From: Pseudomonas sp. JUb42
Lineage (GTDB): Bacteria > Pseudomonadota > Gammaproteobacteria > Pseudomonadales > Pseudomonadaceae
DNA: 64,000 nucleotides
Assembly (NCBI RefSeq): GCF_024807945.1
Contig: NZ_JANUFD010000009.1
Coordinates: 62,001-126,000, forward strand
Direction: 5' to 3'
The notes under the pieces are model-generated. The model had not been told where the DNA came from. It made no database searches and saw only the letters and a program-made list of their open reading frames with translations. Position numbers and translations under genes: made by a program. Positions 35,311 to 43,271 of the stretch are shown one piece after another; position 1 is the stretch's first letter; the number at the start of each line of letters is the position of its first letter.

Positions 35311-35335
35311 AGCCCGACTCAATGTCGGGCTTTTT
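35311..35335 (+). terminator. intrinsic terminator of the short region
   Basis: AGCCCGAC (35311-35318) pairs with GTCGGGCT (35324-35331) and is followed by a T5 run on the plus strand. It ends the short transcript region that begins at the second NemR-like operator. Confidence 0.85.
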
Positions 35336-35390
35336 CGTTCTGCGAGGTCAGTGGAGACAGAGCGTTAACCTGGAATACACGGCAGGTGAA

Positions 35391-35813
35391 CTAAGCCGTC
35401 GTAGCGCTTTTTAATCGCCAGGCTTTGGGGCTGACGCCATTCACGGCCTTGAATACACGCGAAAAGTAGGAATGGTCGTCAAAGCCGCATTCGTGTGCCA
35501 CCTGGCAGATAGTGATACTGGTGTTCTCAAGCATCTGCTCTGCCTTTCGCAGCCTGGCGTCGCGAAGCCAGTCTTGAGGCGTGAGCCCCGTTGCGTTTTT
35601 GAAGGCGCGGGAAAAGTGGTTTCTGGACATGGAACACGCTTTGGCGACGTCTTCTATAAGACATTTTCGAGCCATGCGCTGGGTCATGAACGCCTTGGCT
35701 TTTTCAAGCTTCCATGGGGCAAGTTTGCCTGGAACATAGGTCAAGCGAACGGGAGGGTTCAAGTCTGTTTTGCCGTGAAGATGGTCCTGATTGTTAGCCG
35801 AATCTCTACACAT
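35391..35813 (-). CDS. short AraC-family regulator (DNA-binding domain only)
   Basis: A 140-residue protein consisting of the AraC double helix-turn-helix: CLIEDVAKACSMSRNHFSRA then ITICQVAHECGFDDHSYFSR with the terminal GVSPKAWR. About 35 residues precede it, too few for a sensor domain. Stand-alone AraC domains can be constitutive or partner-dependent regulators. The ATG at 35813 is used; the ribosome site is weak. It is convergent with the short terminated region. Confidence 0.88.
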   Translation of the reverse strand: MCRDSANNQDHLHGKTDLNPPVRLTYVPGKLAPWKLEKAKAFMTQRMARKCLIEDVAKACSMSRNHFSRAFKNATGLTPQDWLRDARLRKAEQMLENTSITICQVAHECGFDDHSYFSRVFKAVNGVSPKAWRLKSATTA

Positions 35814-35831
35814 CAATAATTACGTAAGTCT

Positions 35832-35872
35832 GTATTCGATAATAAGAGGTGCGTTTGTTCGGGATCGAATAC
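35832..35872. repeat. 9-bp inverted repeat upstream of the AraC-type gene
   Basis: GTATTCGAT (35832-35840) and ATCGAATAC (35864-35872) form a perfect inverted repeat with 23 bases between. It lies just upstream of the short AraC-type gene and may be its operator. Confidence 0.45.
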
Positions 35873-35958
35873 TAGGAGTCATGCCGGTGAGCCACAATGA
35901 CAAATCCGCAAGGATTCCGGCCACGTTGTTTACCGCCCAGGTAAAGATCGCGCAGATG

Positions 35959-35985
35959 AAAAAGCCGTCGCAGTGGCGACGGCCT
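35959..35985 (-). terminator. terminator of the OYE gene cluster
   Basis: GCCGTCGC/GCGACGGC with a 4-base loop (35964-35983) is followed on the minus strand by a T5 run. It lies just after the stop codon of the first OYE gene at 36020. Confidence 0.85.
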
Positions 35986-36019
35986 TGGCTAAAACGCGTT
36001 CAGGTATTGAGCAGGCCTG

Positions 36020-37114
36020 TCAGTCCATGGTCGGCCAGTCTGAATAACCTGTTCCGTCGCCACCGTACCAATACGCCTTCGGCGCTTCGGCCAACGGCGC
36101 TCCGCTGGCCATGCGATAGATCAGGTCCGGGTTGGCAATGAAGGGTCGTCCGATACTGAACAAGTCAGCATCGCCCGCTGCGAGCGTCTGCTCCGCCAGG
36201 TCCAGGGTTAACTGGTTGTTGGCAATATAGGCGCCGCTGAAACGCTGGCGCAATGCAGCGAAACTGATGCCATCGACCTCATCGCGGTTTTGCTGGGTGA
36301 CGCCCTGGATCTCATGGATATACAGCAGTCCCAGCTGCGACAGCGCATCCACATAGGCACCGAAGGTTTGCATGGTATTGCTGTCGAGCGGCGTTTCACC
36401 GGGTGTGGTGGTCACCGGTGAAATTCGAATGCCAACCCGCTCGGCGCCCCAGACATCGACAACAGTCCTGACCACTTCAAGGGGGAATCGCAAGCGATTT
36501 TCCAGGGTGCCGCCATACTGGTCCGTTCTGATATTGGTGCTGTCACGAACGAACTGCTCCAGCAGGTAGTTATTGGCCGAATGCACCTCCACACCATCGA
36601 ACCCGGCGATTTTAGCGTTCTCGGCAGCACGTCGATAATCTTCGATGATCGCGGCAATCTCGCCGGTGTCCAGCGCGCGCGGGGTGACAAAATCTTTCAT
36701 GCCTTCGTGCACGCGGATCTGACCTGCCGGCTTGATCGCTGACGGCGCGACGGGCAGTGCCCCGTTGTGCATGTCGGGGTGAGACATGCGCCCGGTATGC
36801 CAGAGTTGCAGAAAGATTTTGCCGTCTTCACGGTGCACGGCATCGGTTACCCGCTTCCACGCGATGATCTGCGCCTCGGTCCAGATCCCCGGTGTGCGGG
36901 TGTAACCGCGTGCCTGGGCGGAGATGTTGGTGGCTTCGGTGACGATCAGTCCTGCACTGGCACGTTGCGCGTAATACGCGGCGGCATAGTCGGGTTGAAC
37001 ACCGGCATCGTCGGCGCGGCTGCGCGTCATCGGTGCCATGACAATACGGTTCTTCAATAGCAGCCCACCCAGGGTGACAGGTTGCAGGACAGGGCTTGCG
37101 AATCGATCGTTCAT
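36020..37114 (-). CDS. Old Yellow Enzyme-type alkene reductase (NemA-like)
   Basis: A 364-residue FMN-dependent NAD(P)H reductase of the OYE family, acting on activated C=C bonds (enones, maleimides, nitro compounds). Hallmarks are KNRIVMAPMTRSRAD, the substrate-binding His/Asn pair in EVHSANNYLLEQFVRD with the adjacent tyrosine donor, DQYGGTLENRLRFPLEVV and the C-terminal FSIGRPFIANPDL. The start at 37114 has GAGAG upstream. It is last in a minus-strand run with SSADH, XRE, OYE, ALDH and a NemR-like repressor, so electrophile detoxification is the likely role. The gap to the SSADH is 42 bp. Confidence 0.93.
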   Translation of the reverse strand: MNDRFASPVLQPVTLGGLLLKNRIVMAPMTRSRADDAGVQPDYAAAYYAQRASAGLIVTEATNISAQARGYTRTPGIWTEAQIIAWKRVTDAVHREDGKIFLQLWHTGRMSHPDMHNGALPVAPSAIKPAGQIRVHEGMKDFVTPRALDTGEIAAIIEDYRRAAENAKIAGFDGVEVHSANNYLLEQFVRDSTNIRTDQYGGTLENRLRFPLEVVRTVVDVWGAERVGIRISPVTTTPGETPLDSNTMQTFGAYVDALSQLGLLYIHEIQGVTQQNRDEVDGISFAALRQRFSGAYIANNQLTLDLAEQTLAAGDADLFSIGRPFIANPDLIYRMASGAPLAEAPKAYWYGGDGTGYSDWPTMD

Positions 37115-37156
37115 GATTTTTTCTCTCGGCAATTCAGGAAGTGTTTTCGCGGCGTC

Positions 37157-38566
37157 TCAGTCAATGCTTTTGGCCCAGACGGCCTGCGCATTGGTGAATT
37201 CACGCAGCCCGAAATGCGACAGTTCACGGCCGTAGCCACTCTTCTTCACGCCGCCCACCGGAATGCGGGCATTGGTGGCAGGGAAACCGTTGATAAATAC
37301 TCCGCCGGTTTCCAGGCGACGGGCGATGCGTTGCGCGCGTTCGATATCCTGAGTCCACAGGCTGCCGCCCAGGCCGTAGTCACTGGTGTTGGCCAGAACG
37401 ATGGCATGTTCGGCACTGTCGGCGACGGTGATGGCCGCCACTGGCCCGAACGTTTCCTCGTCAAACGCGGCCATGCCTGGTGCGACATCAGCCAGTACAG
37501 TCGGCTCGTAGAAACTGCCCGGGCCGTCGATTTTGTTGCCGCCAAGCAGCAATTTCGCGCCTGCGGCAAGGGTCCGCTGAACCTGACCATGCAACTCATC
37601 GCGCAAATCGCCGCGCGCCATGGGGCCAAGGTTGTTGCCGCTGTCCAGCGGGTTACCGACCTTCAGTTGTTTGACCGCCGCGACAAACTTGCGGGTAAAT
37701 TCCTCGGCAATCGGTTGCTCGATGATGAAACGCTTGGCCGCCAGGCAGACCTGACCGGAGTTCTGAAACCGCGCTTCAACAGCCGCCTTGACCGCCAGGT
37801 CGATATTGGCGTCGGCCAGCACAATGAAAGCGTCGGCGCCACCCAGTTCCAGCAGGCTCTTCTTCAGCGCCCTGCCTGCGGTAGCCGCTACGGCAGAACC
37901 TGCACGCATGCTGCCGGTCAGGGTCACTGCCGCGATGCGTGGATCTTCGATGGTGCGGGCGACGGTGTCGTTGTCGGCGACCAGATTGACGAACAGCCCT
38001 TTTGGAAAGCCGGCGGCCTCATAGGCGTCTTGCAACGCATAGGCCGAGCCCATGACATTCGGCGCGTGCTTGAGCATGAAGCCGTTGCCGGACAGCATGA
38101 TCGGCCCGGATGCGCGAATCACCTGCCACAGCGGGAAGTTCCAGGGCATGACCGCCAGAATGGTGCCGATAGGCAGGAAGGATACGTGAACCTGATCCTC
38201 ACCCTGCACATTGACCGGTTCGTCAGCGAGGATCGCCGGACCGTTCTCGGCAATCCATTCGAGGGTGGCTGCGCATTTTTCTACTTCAGCGCGAGCGGCA
38301 ATCAGCGTCTTGCCCATTTCAGCGGTGATCAGCCCGGCAAAAAGCTCCGAACGCTCACGCATGATGGCCGCCAGGCGACGATAGGCCGTCACCCGTTCAC
38401 GCATCGGTGTGCCACGCCATAGACGAAACGCTGCGGCGTTCATATCCAGCAGGCATTCAACTTCGCTCTGGGTCTGGTACGGGTAGGTGGCGATCAATTC
38501 ACCGGTGGCGGGGTTGCGTGAAGTCGCGACTGCAGGGGTGCTCGGGTTTGTGCTCAGGCTGGACAT
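37157..38566 (-). CDS. succinate-semialdehyde dehydrogenase-type aldehyde dehydrogenase (Sad-like)
   Basis: A 469-residue aldehyde dehydrogenase. Hallmarks are PWNFPLWQVIRASGP, the base in LLELGGADAFIV and the catalytic cysteine in NSGQVCLAAKRF. The short N-terminus and ENGPAILADEPV resemble E. coli Sad (NAD-dependent SSADH). The ATG at 38566 has GAGGTAA upstream. It is followed after 42 bp by an OYE gene, likely co-transcribed; a large inverted repeat precedes it at 38581-38619. It would oxidise aldehydes made or met together with the OYE substrates, an inference from context. Confidence 0.92.
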   Translation of the reverse strand: MSSLSTNPSTPAVATSRNPATGELIATYPYQTQSEVECLLDMNAAAFRLWRGTPMRERVTAYRRLAAIMRERSELFAGLITAEMGKTLIAARAEVEKCAATLEWIAENGPAILADEPVNVQGEDQVHVSFLPIGTILAVMPWNFPLWQVIRASGPIMLSGNGFMLKHAPNVMGSAYALQDAYEAAGFPKGLFVNLVADNDTVARTIEDPRIAAVTLTGSMRAGSAVAATAGRALKKSLLELGGADAFIVLADANIDLAVKAAVEARFQNSGQVCLAAKRFIIEQPIAEEFTRKFVAAVKQLKVGNPLDSGNNLGPMARGDLRDELHGQVQRTLAAGAKLLLGGNKIDGPGSFYEPTVLADVAPGMAAFDEETFGPVAAITVADSAEHAIVLANTSDYGLGGSLWTQDIERAQRIARRLETGGVFINGFPATNARIPVGGVKKSGYGRELSHFGLREFTNAQAVWAKSID

Positions 38567-38580
38567 CGGTATTACCTCGT

Positions 38581-38619
38581 TGACGGTTGTTGCAGCGTTT
38601 TGCGCTGCGATGACCGTCA
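38581..38619. promoter_or_regulatory. nested inverted repeat ahead of the SSADH-OYE pair
   Basis: TGACGGT (38581-38587) pairs with ACCGTCA (38613-38619), and inside it GCAGCG pairs with CGCTGC. It lies 15 bases upstream of the SSADH start and 43 after the XRE regulator's stop. It could be the XRE regulator's operator or an mRNA leader structure. Confidence 0.45.
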
Positions 38620-38661
38620 CTTTAGGTAAGCCCGGGCAGGCCAGTAAGGCGTCTTGTTATC

Positions 38662-39471
38662 CTATGACTGTGGGTCATAGGCAGTGTGTCGAGGGATGTA
38701 GGTGACCAGGGACAGGTCCGGCCGCCCCTCGGGTGTCAGCGCTACATAGGTGAAATCGACATAACCGTTGATGGGATGCAACATGCGCTTGCGCCCCTCT
38801 TCGAAGCCTTTGACTTCGGTGTCTTGCCACCACTCGCGAAACTCGGGACTCAGCGCTGACAGTTCCTCTACCAGACTGTCGAAGGGCGCCTTGTCCTGCG
38901 CCAGCGCACGAGAAGCACGAAACGCGCTGATCATGCCGCGCGCCATCTGCTCCCAATCCAGGATCACGGTTCGATAAGGCACGTAGAGAAACAGCAGGCG
39001 CAACGTATTGCGCTCGTGAGGCTTCAACGAACCGTAATCGACGAACAAGTCCGCGATAGCGTCATTCCAGGCCAGGATGTCGAGGCGAGTGTTACGCACA
39101 TAGGCAGGAATGGGGTTGATGGCCCGCACCAGCATTTCGAGCCCTGCGGTGACGGCGCCACCGGTCACGGCGCTCGGTGCCTCAAGCGCAGACAACGCAT
39201 ACAGATGCGTTGATTCCACGCGGTCAAGTTTAAGAACTTTGGATATGCGTTGCAGCGCATCGGGAGAAGGTTGGATGTCGCGTCCCTGTTCGAGCCAGGT
39301 GTACCAACTGACGCTGACCCCGGCCAGCACCGCCACTTCCTCGCGACGCAAGCCTGGCGTGCGTCGGTTGCCCTCAGGCAGGCCGAAATCCTTTGGATCA
39401 AGACGGGCGCGGCGGCTGGAGAGGAACTTTCCGAACTCCCGCCGCTGCTCTACTGACGGTCTCGTTGCCAT
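38662..39471 (-). CDS. XRE-family regulator with MmyB-like ligand domain
   Basis: A 269-residue regulator. The N-terminal helix-turn-helix reads GLRREEVAVLAGVSVSWYTW with LEQGRDIQPSPDALQRI. The rest is an MmyB-like PAS-related domain (NPIPAYVRNTRLDILAWNDA, RNTLRLLFLYVPYRTVILDW), which in homologues binds a small, often fatty-acid-like ligand. It lies directly upstream of the SSADH-OYE pair on the same strand and probably controls it. Confidence 0.9.
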   Translation of the reverse strand: MATRPSVEQRREFGKFLSSRRARLDPKDFGLPEGNRRTPGLRREEVAVLAGVSVSWYTWLEQGRDIQPSPDALQRISKVLKLDRVESTHLYALSALEAPSAVTGGAVTAGLEMLVRAINPIPAYVRNTRLDILAWNDAIADLFVDYGSLKPHERNTLRLLFLYVPYRTVILDWEQMARGMISAFRASRALAQDKAPFDSLVEELSALSPEFREWWQDTEVKGFEEGRKRMLHPINGYVDFTYVALTPEGRPDLSLVTYIPRHTAYDPQS

Positions 39472-39593
39472 AAATGTCCCCTGTTCGAAGTTTCACTGAC
39501 CGACTCCCATCGTCGCCGATGAGACCATGCGTCGATTATGCCTTCAAAAGTCCGCCGGGCTCACTGACGTTTGCCCGGCCGCAAGGTCAGCGA

Positions 39594-40718
39594 TCAGGCA
39601 ACGTACGCAGGGTAATCGGTGAAGCCTGCGGCTGTGCCGCCATAGAGTGTGGCGGGATTGACGGAATTGAGGGGCCAGCCATTGCTGATCCGCGCAGGCA
39701 GGTCCGGGTTGGCGATGAAAGGACGACCAAAGGCGATCAGATCAGCCAGCCCCGCCTCGACCAGACGCGCGCCCCGCTCTGCCGTATAACGACCAGCGTA
39801 AATGATCCGGCCGCTGAAGGCAGCGCGCACATTACGGCGGAATTGCTCCGGCAGATCGGGCGCATTGTCCCAGTCGGCCTCGGCGATGGACACATAGGCG
39901 ACGCCGGCCTCTTCCAGCACCTTGATCGCCTCGATGTAGGTCTGATCCGGGTCCTTCTCGACCATACCGATATACACCCGATCCTGATCGGTGGTGGTGA
40001 ACAGTGGCGTGAAACGTACACCCAGGCGGTCAGGACCAATGGTCTTGGCAACCGCTTGGACGATTTCGCGCAGAAAGCGCAAACGGTTTTCCAGCGAGCC
40101 GCCGTATTGGTCATCGCGCTGATTTGAATGTTCGGAGATGAACTGATTGACCAGGTAGCCATTGGCCGCGTGAATCTCGACACCATCAAACCCGGCAGCA
40201 ATGGCATTACTCGCCGCTGTTGCGTAAAGCCCGACCAGATCCTTGATTTCAGCAACGCTTAGAGCCCGGGGCATCGATGGCAGCACCAGTTCGCCGGTGC
40301 CTGTGCCAGTCTCGATGAAAGCCTTGGCACTGGTCGCCTGGATTGCGGAAGGCGCAATCGGCGCGCTGCCATCAGGCTGCAACGCATGATGGGAGACGCG
40401 GCCAACGTGCCAGAGCTGGGCGAAAATCACACCGCCATCGGCATGTACGGCATCGGTGACTTTGCGCCAGCCGTCAACCTGCGCGGGGGTGTAAATACCC
40501 GGCGTCCAGGCGTATCCCTGGCCCCGTGGTTCGATCTGTGTACCTTCACTGACCATGAACCCGGCCGAAGCGCGCTGACGATAATACTCGGCCATCAAGT
40601 CCGAAGCGGTATCACCGGGCTGCGCACTTCTTTGCCGGGTCAATGGCGGAAATACGATGCGATTTTTCAGGGTGCGACCGCCCAGTTGTACGGGTGTAAA
40701 CAGGGATTCATGTTGCAT
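39594..40718 (-). CDS. Old Yellow Enzyme-type alkene reductase (second copy)
   Basis: A 374-residue OYE enzyme, only distantly similar to the first copy. Hallmarks are LKNRIVFPPLTRQRS, IFAQLWHVGRVSHH, the His/Asn pair and tyrosine in EIHAANGYLVNQFISEHS, DQYGGSLENRLRFLREIV and IAFGRPFIANPDLP. It fits the classical GTN/xenobiotic reductase-NemA subgroup better than the first copy does. The ATG at 40718 has GGAG upstream. An aldehyde dehydrogenase lies 143 bp upstream on the same strand. Confidence 0.93.
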   Translation of the reverse strand: MQHESLFTPVQLGGRTLKNRIVFPPLTRQRSAQPGDTASDLMAEYYRQRASAGFMVSEGTQIEPRGQGYAWTPGIYTPAQVDGWRKVTDAVHADGGVIFAQLWHVGRVSHHALQPDGSAPIAPSAIQATSAKAFIETGTGTGELVLPSMPRALSVAEIKDLVGLYATAASNAIAAGFDGVEIHAANGYLVNQFISEHSNQRDDQYGGSLENRLRFLREIVQAVAKTIGPDRLGVRFTPLFTTTDQDRVYIGMVEKDPDQTYIEAIKVLEEAGVAYVSIAEADWDNAPDLPEQFRRNVRAAFSGRIIYAGRYTAERGARLVEAGLADLIAFGRPFIANPDLPARISNGWPLNSVNPATLYGGTAAGFTDYPAYVA

Positions 40719-40861
40719 GGGTTTAACTCCGGATAATTCAGTAGAAAGACCACGGCCGTGGCACGCGGCCGAGGCATTCGATTGTTTCGGCAAAGACGTC
40801 GTGTATCGGTTGCAAGGCATGCGGGCCCCTGCTCCTGAAAAACCAAGGGGCCGCGCCTGAC

Positions 40862-42316
40862 TTACTTCTTGATCAGTACGGTTTTCGGGTTGGTGAACAA
40901 CAAGCGGCCTTCATGCCCGCCCTCAGTCCCGACGCCGGATTGCTTGTGACCGCCAAACGGGATGTCCACGCCCTGGGTATGCATTTCATTGACCCAGACC
41001 ATGCCGGTTTCAAGGCGATTGGCGACCGCCACGGCCGCCTTGGTATCGCGCCCCCAGACGGAGCCGCCCAAACCGAACGGGCTGTCATTGGCACGTTCCA
41101 CCACGTCGTCGACCTCGTCGTACACAATGATCGGAACGATCGGCCCGAATTGTTCTTGCTGGACGATCCGGGCGTTTTCCGGCGGGTTATCCACGACCGT
41201 GACAGGAATGAAGTAACCGGCACGGCTTTCGTCGACCTCACCGCCCAACACCACTTTTTGGCCATTAGCCTTGATGTCGTCGAGAAACTCGCGGACCTTG
41301 TCGAACTGCATCTTGTTTTGCACCGGGCCCACGGTGACTTCGGGATCAAGACCATCACCGAGCTTCTGCTGCCGGGCGTATTCCACGAACGCCGAAACGA
41401 ACGGCTGATGGAACGAGCGATGGATGTACAGGCGCTTGATACCCACACACCATTGACCCGAGTTGCCAATCGCCCCCCAGAACAACTGCGGGATGATCGA
41501 TTTCCAGTCGGCATCCGGCAGGACAATGGCCGCGTCGTTGCCACCCATTTCCAGGGTCAGGCGCTTGACCGTGCCGGCAGCGGAACGAATCACGTGTTTA
41601 CCGGTTTCCGTAGAGCCCGTGAAGCTGATCTTGGCGATGTCCGGATGAGCCGTCATTTGCGGCCCCAACTCATTGCCGCCAGACACCACCGACAGTACGC
41701 CGGCAGGAAATACCGACTGCGCGATCTGGCCGAAACGCAAAGTAGTCAGGGGTGTGAAAGGCGAAGGCTTGATGACCATGGTGTTGCCGGTCATCAATGC
41801 CGGGGCGACTTTCCAGAGCGCCAACAGCACCGGGAAATTCCAGGGGGTGATCGCCCCCACCACGCCCAGCGGCGTATGGTGCAGTTCAACGATATGGCTG
41901 TCGTTTTCCTCGACTATTTCCACAGGAATACGTCGTGCGGCGATCTGCCGGATCCATGAAATCGACTGATCGACTTCCGGCTCGGCCATGGTTTTCAGGG
42001 GCTTGCCTTGCTCAAGGGTCAGTAGCAAAGCAAGTTCGTCGCGATGGGTTTGCAGCGCATCGGCGTAAGCCAGCAGATACTGCTCACGCTCGTCGTAGCT
42101 GAGCTTGGACCACGTTTTAAAAGCAGACTTGGCTGCGGCGACCGCCTCATCCAGTTGTTCCGCGCTGCCTGCCGGGGCCTTGGCGAGGACCTGACCAGTG
42201 GCAGGATTCATGACATCAAACGACGCCTGGGTCTGCACCAGTTTACCGGCGATGCTGAGAAAGTAAGGACCATCGAAGAGACGGCTTGAAGTTGTACTGT
42301 CAATCACTGCGGCCAT
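40862..42316 (-). CDS. aldehyde dehydrogenase
   Basis: A 484-residue aldehyde dehydrogenase. Hallmarks are TPWNFPVLLALWKVAPAL, the base in TLEMGGNDAAIV and the catalytic cysteine in GNSGQWCVGIKRLYIH. FGGHKQSGVGTEGG marks the C-terminal end of the active site. Substrate unknown; the context with OYE and NemR-like genes suggests removal of toxic aldehydes. A perfect inverted repeat (42366-42388) precedes it, within 50 bp of the ATG. Confidence 0.92.
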   Translation of the reverse strand: MAAVIDSTTSSRLFDGPYFLSIAGKLVQTQASFDVMNPATGQVLAKAPAGSAEQLDEAVAAAKSAFKTWSKLSYDEREQYLLAYADALQTHRDELALLLTLEQGKPLKTMAEPEVDQSISWIRQIAARRIPVEIVEENDSHIVELHHTPLGVVGAITPWNFPVLLALWKVAPALMTGNTMVIKPSPFTPLTTLRFGQIAQSVFPAGVLSVVSGGNELGPQMTAHPDIAKISFTGSTETGKHVIRSAAGTVKRLTLEMGGNDAAIVLPDADWKSIIPQLFWGAIGNSGQWCVGIKRLYIHRSFHQPFVSAFVEYARQQKLGDGLDPEVTVGPVQNKMQFDKVREFLDDIKANGQKVVLGGEVDESRAGYFIPVTVVDNPPENARIVQQEQFGPIVPIIVYDEVDDVVERANDSPFGLGGSVWGRDTKAAVAVANRLETGMVWVNEMHTQGVDIPFGGHKQSGVGTEGGHEGRLLFTNPKTVLIKK

Positions 42317-42365
42317 GATTTGATACTCCTGGTATTACACAATTTTTGCGCGCAGAGATCCTTCG

Positions 42366-42388
42366 ATCAGACAAAAACGCTGTCTGAT
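42366..42388. promoter_or_regulatory. inverted repeat ahead of the aldehyde dehydrogenase
   Basis: ATCAGAC (42366-42372) and GTCTGAT (42382-42388) form a perfect inverted repeat with a 9-bp spacer. The half-site CAGAC/GTCTG resembles the TAGAC/GTCTA arms of the NemR-like operator but with wider spacing, so the same or a related regulator may bind. Confidence 0.5.
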
Positions 42389-42478
42389 TGCTGATCTACC
42401 GAGCGATTTAATTAAGGTAAAAGGTGAATCGTCAGCGCTGCTTTACTCAAGGTTTGCAGGCACTTCGTAGCTCGATCA

Positions 42479-43090
42479 TTACGTATGTCGTTGCAACTTT
42501 TCCTCGTTCCCCACCGCACGCCGGGTCATCAATAAGGCTTGCTCAAATGGCTCGGTGGTATGGGTAATCTTCGCCATGACACTGGCTCCCAACCACAACG
42601 CATACAATTGCGCTGCCAGTTGTTCAGGTGTCTCATCCAGCTTCATCGACCCCTGTTTCTGCCCTCGTGCCAGTGCTGCGTTCAAGCATTCAATGATTTG
42701 CGCGGTGCCCTGCAGCAGCTTTTGCCGCATGGGCTCCGACAGATCGGCAACTTCAGCGCCGAGCTTTACCGCCAGGCATTTGGTGGCATCGACCGGCGCG
42801 GTCTGGTTATCCACCCAACGATCCAGATACCTGAACAAGTTGCGACTTTCCAAGGCATCGCCGTTGAATATCTTCTGCATCTCAGTCAGATAACTTCGGA
42901 AGTAATTCTCCAGCAGCGCCTCGCCGAACGCCTCTTTCGAGCTGAAGTAGTGATAGAACGAGCCCTTCGGCACATCCGCCGCCTTGAGCAGCTCATTCAA
43001 TCCCACAGCGGAAAAACCTTTGTCGCCAATAATCTTTTGCGCCGTATCAAGGATGTGTTGCCTGGCAAATCCGCTTTTGACTTTTTCCAT
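42479..43090 (-). CDS. NemR-like TetR-family repressor
   Basis: A 203-residue TetR repressor closely patterned on E. coli NemR. The DNA-binding part LNELLKAADVPKGSFYHYF and SSKEAFGEALLENYF, and the sensor block KCLAVKLGAEVADLSEPM, align to NemR, including the redox-active cysteine (Cys106 in E. coli) and the lysine in AKITHTTEPFEQAL (Lys175 in E. coli). NemR senses N-ethylmaleimide, methylglyoxal, quinones and hypochlorite. The start at 43090 lies 16 bases after a palindromic operator, giving autoregulation. Downstream on the same strand are the aldehyde dehydrogenase and OYE genes. Confidence 0.9.
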   Translation of the reverse strand: MEKVKSGFARQHILDTAQKIIGDKGFSAVGLNELLKAADVPKGSFYHYFSSKEAFGEALLENYFRSYLTEMQKIFNGDALESRNLFRYLDRWVDNQTAPVDATKCLAVKLGAEVADLSEPMRQKLLQGTAQIIECLNAALARGQKQGSMKLDETPEQLAAQLYALWLGASVMAKITHTTEPFEQALLMTRRAVGNEEKLQRHT

Positions 43091-43103
43091 TACATTCACC
43101 ACC

Positions 43104-43121
43104 GAATAGACCAGTCGTCTA
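43104..43121. promoter_or_regulatory. NemR-like operator ahead of its repressor gene
   Basis: GAATAGACCAGTCGTCTA contains arms TAGAC/GTCTA. NemR boxes in E. coli also have TAGAC/GTCTA arms. The same 18 bases recur, inverted, at 35107-35124. Confidence 0.78.
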
Positions 43122-43271
43122 GCTGTTGTGGTGGATGTTATTGAGGTCTTGGCAGACTGACAATGACGAATGTGCAAGGATTCCGGACATTCACCTCAAA
43201 AACGATTTCCTCGTTGCCGTTTTGCGCAACTGCGCTAACAATCAACGCCCCCTTCGCCTGCGGTAGAGTCC

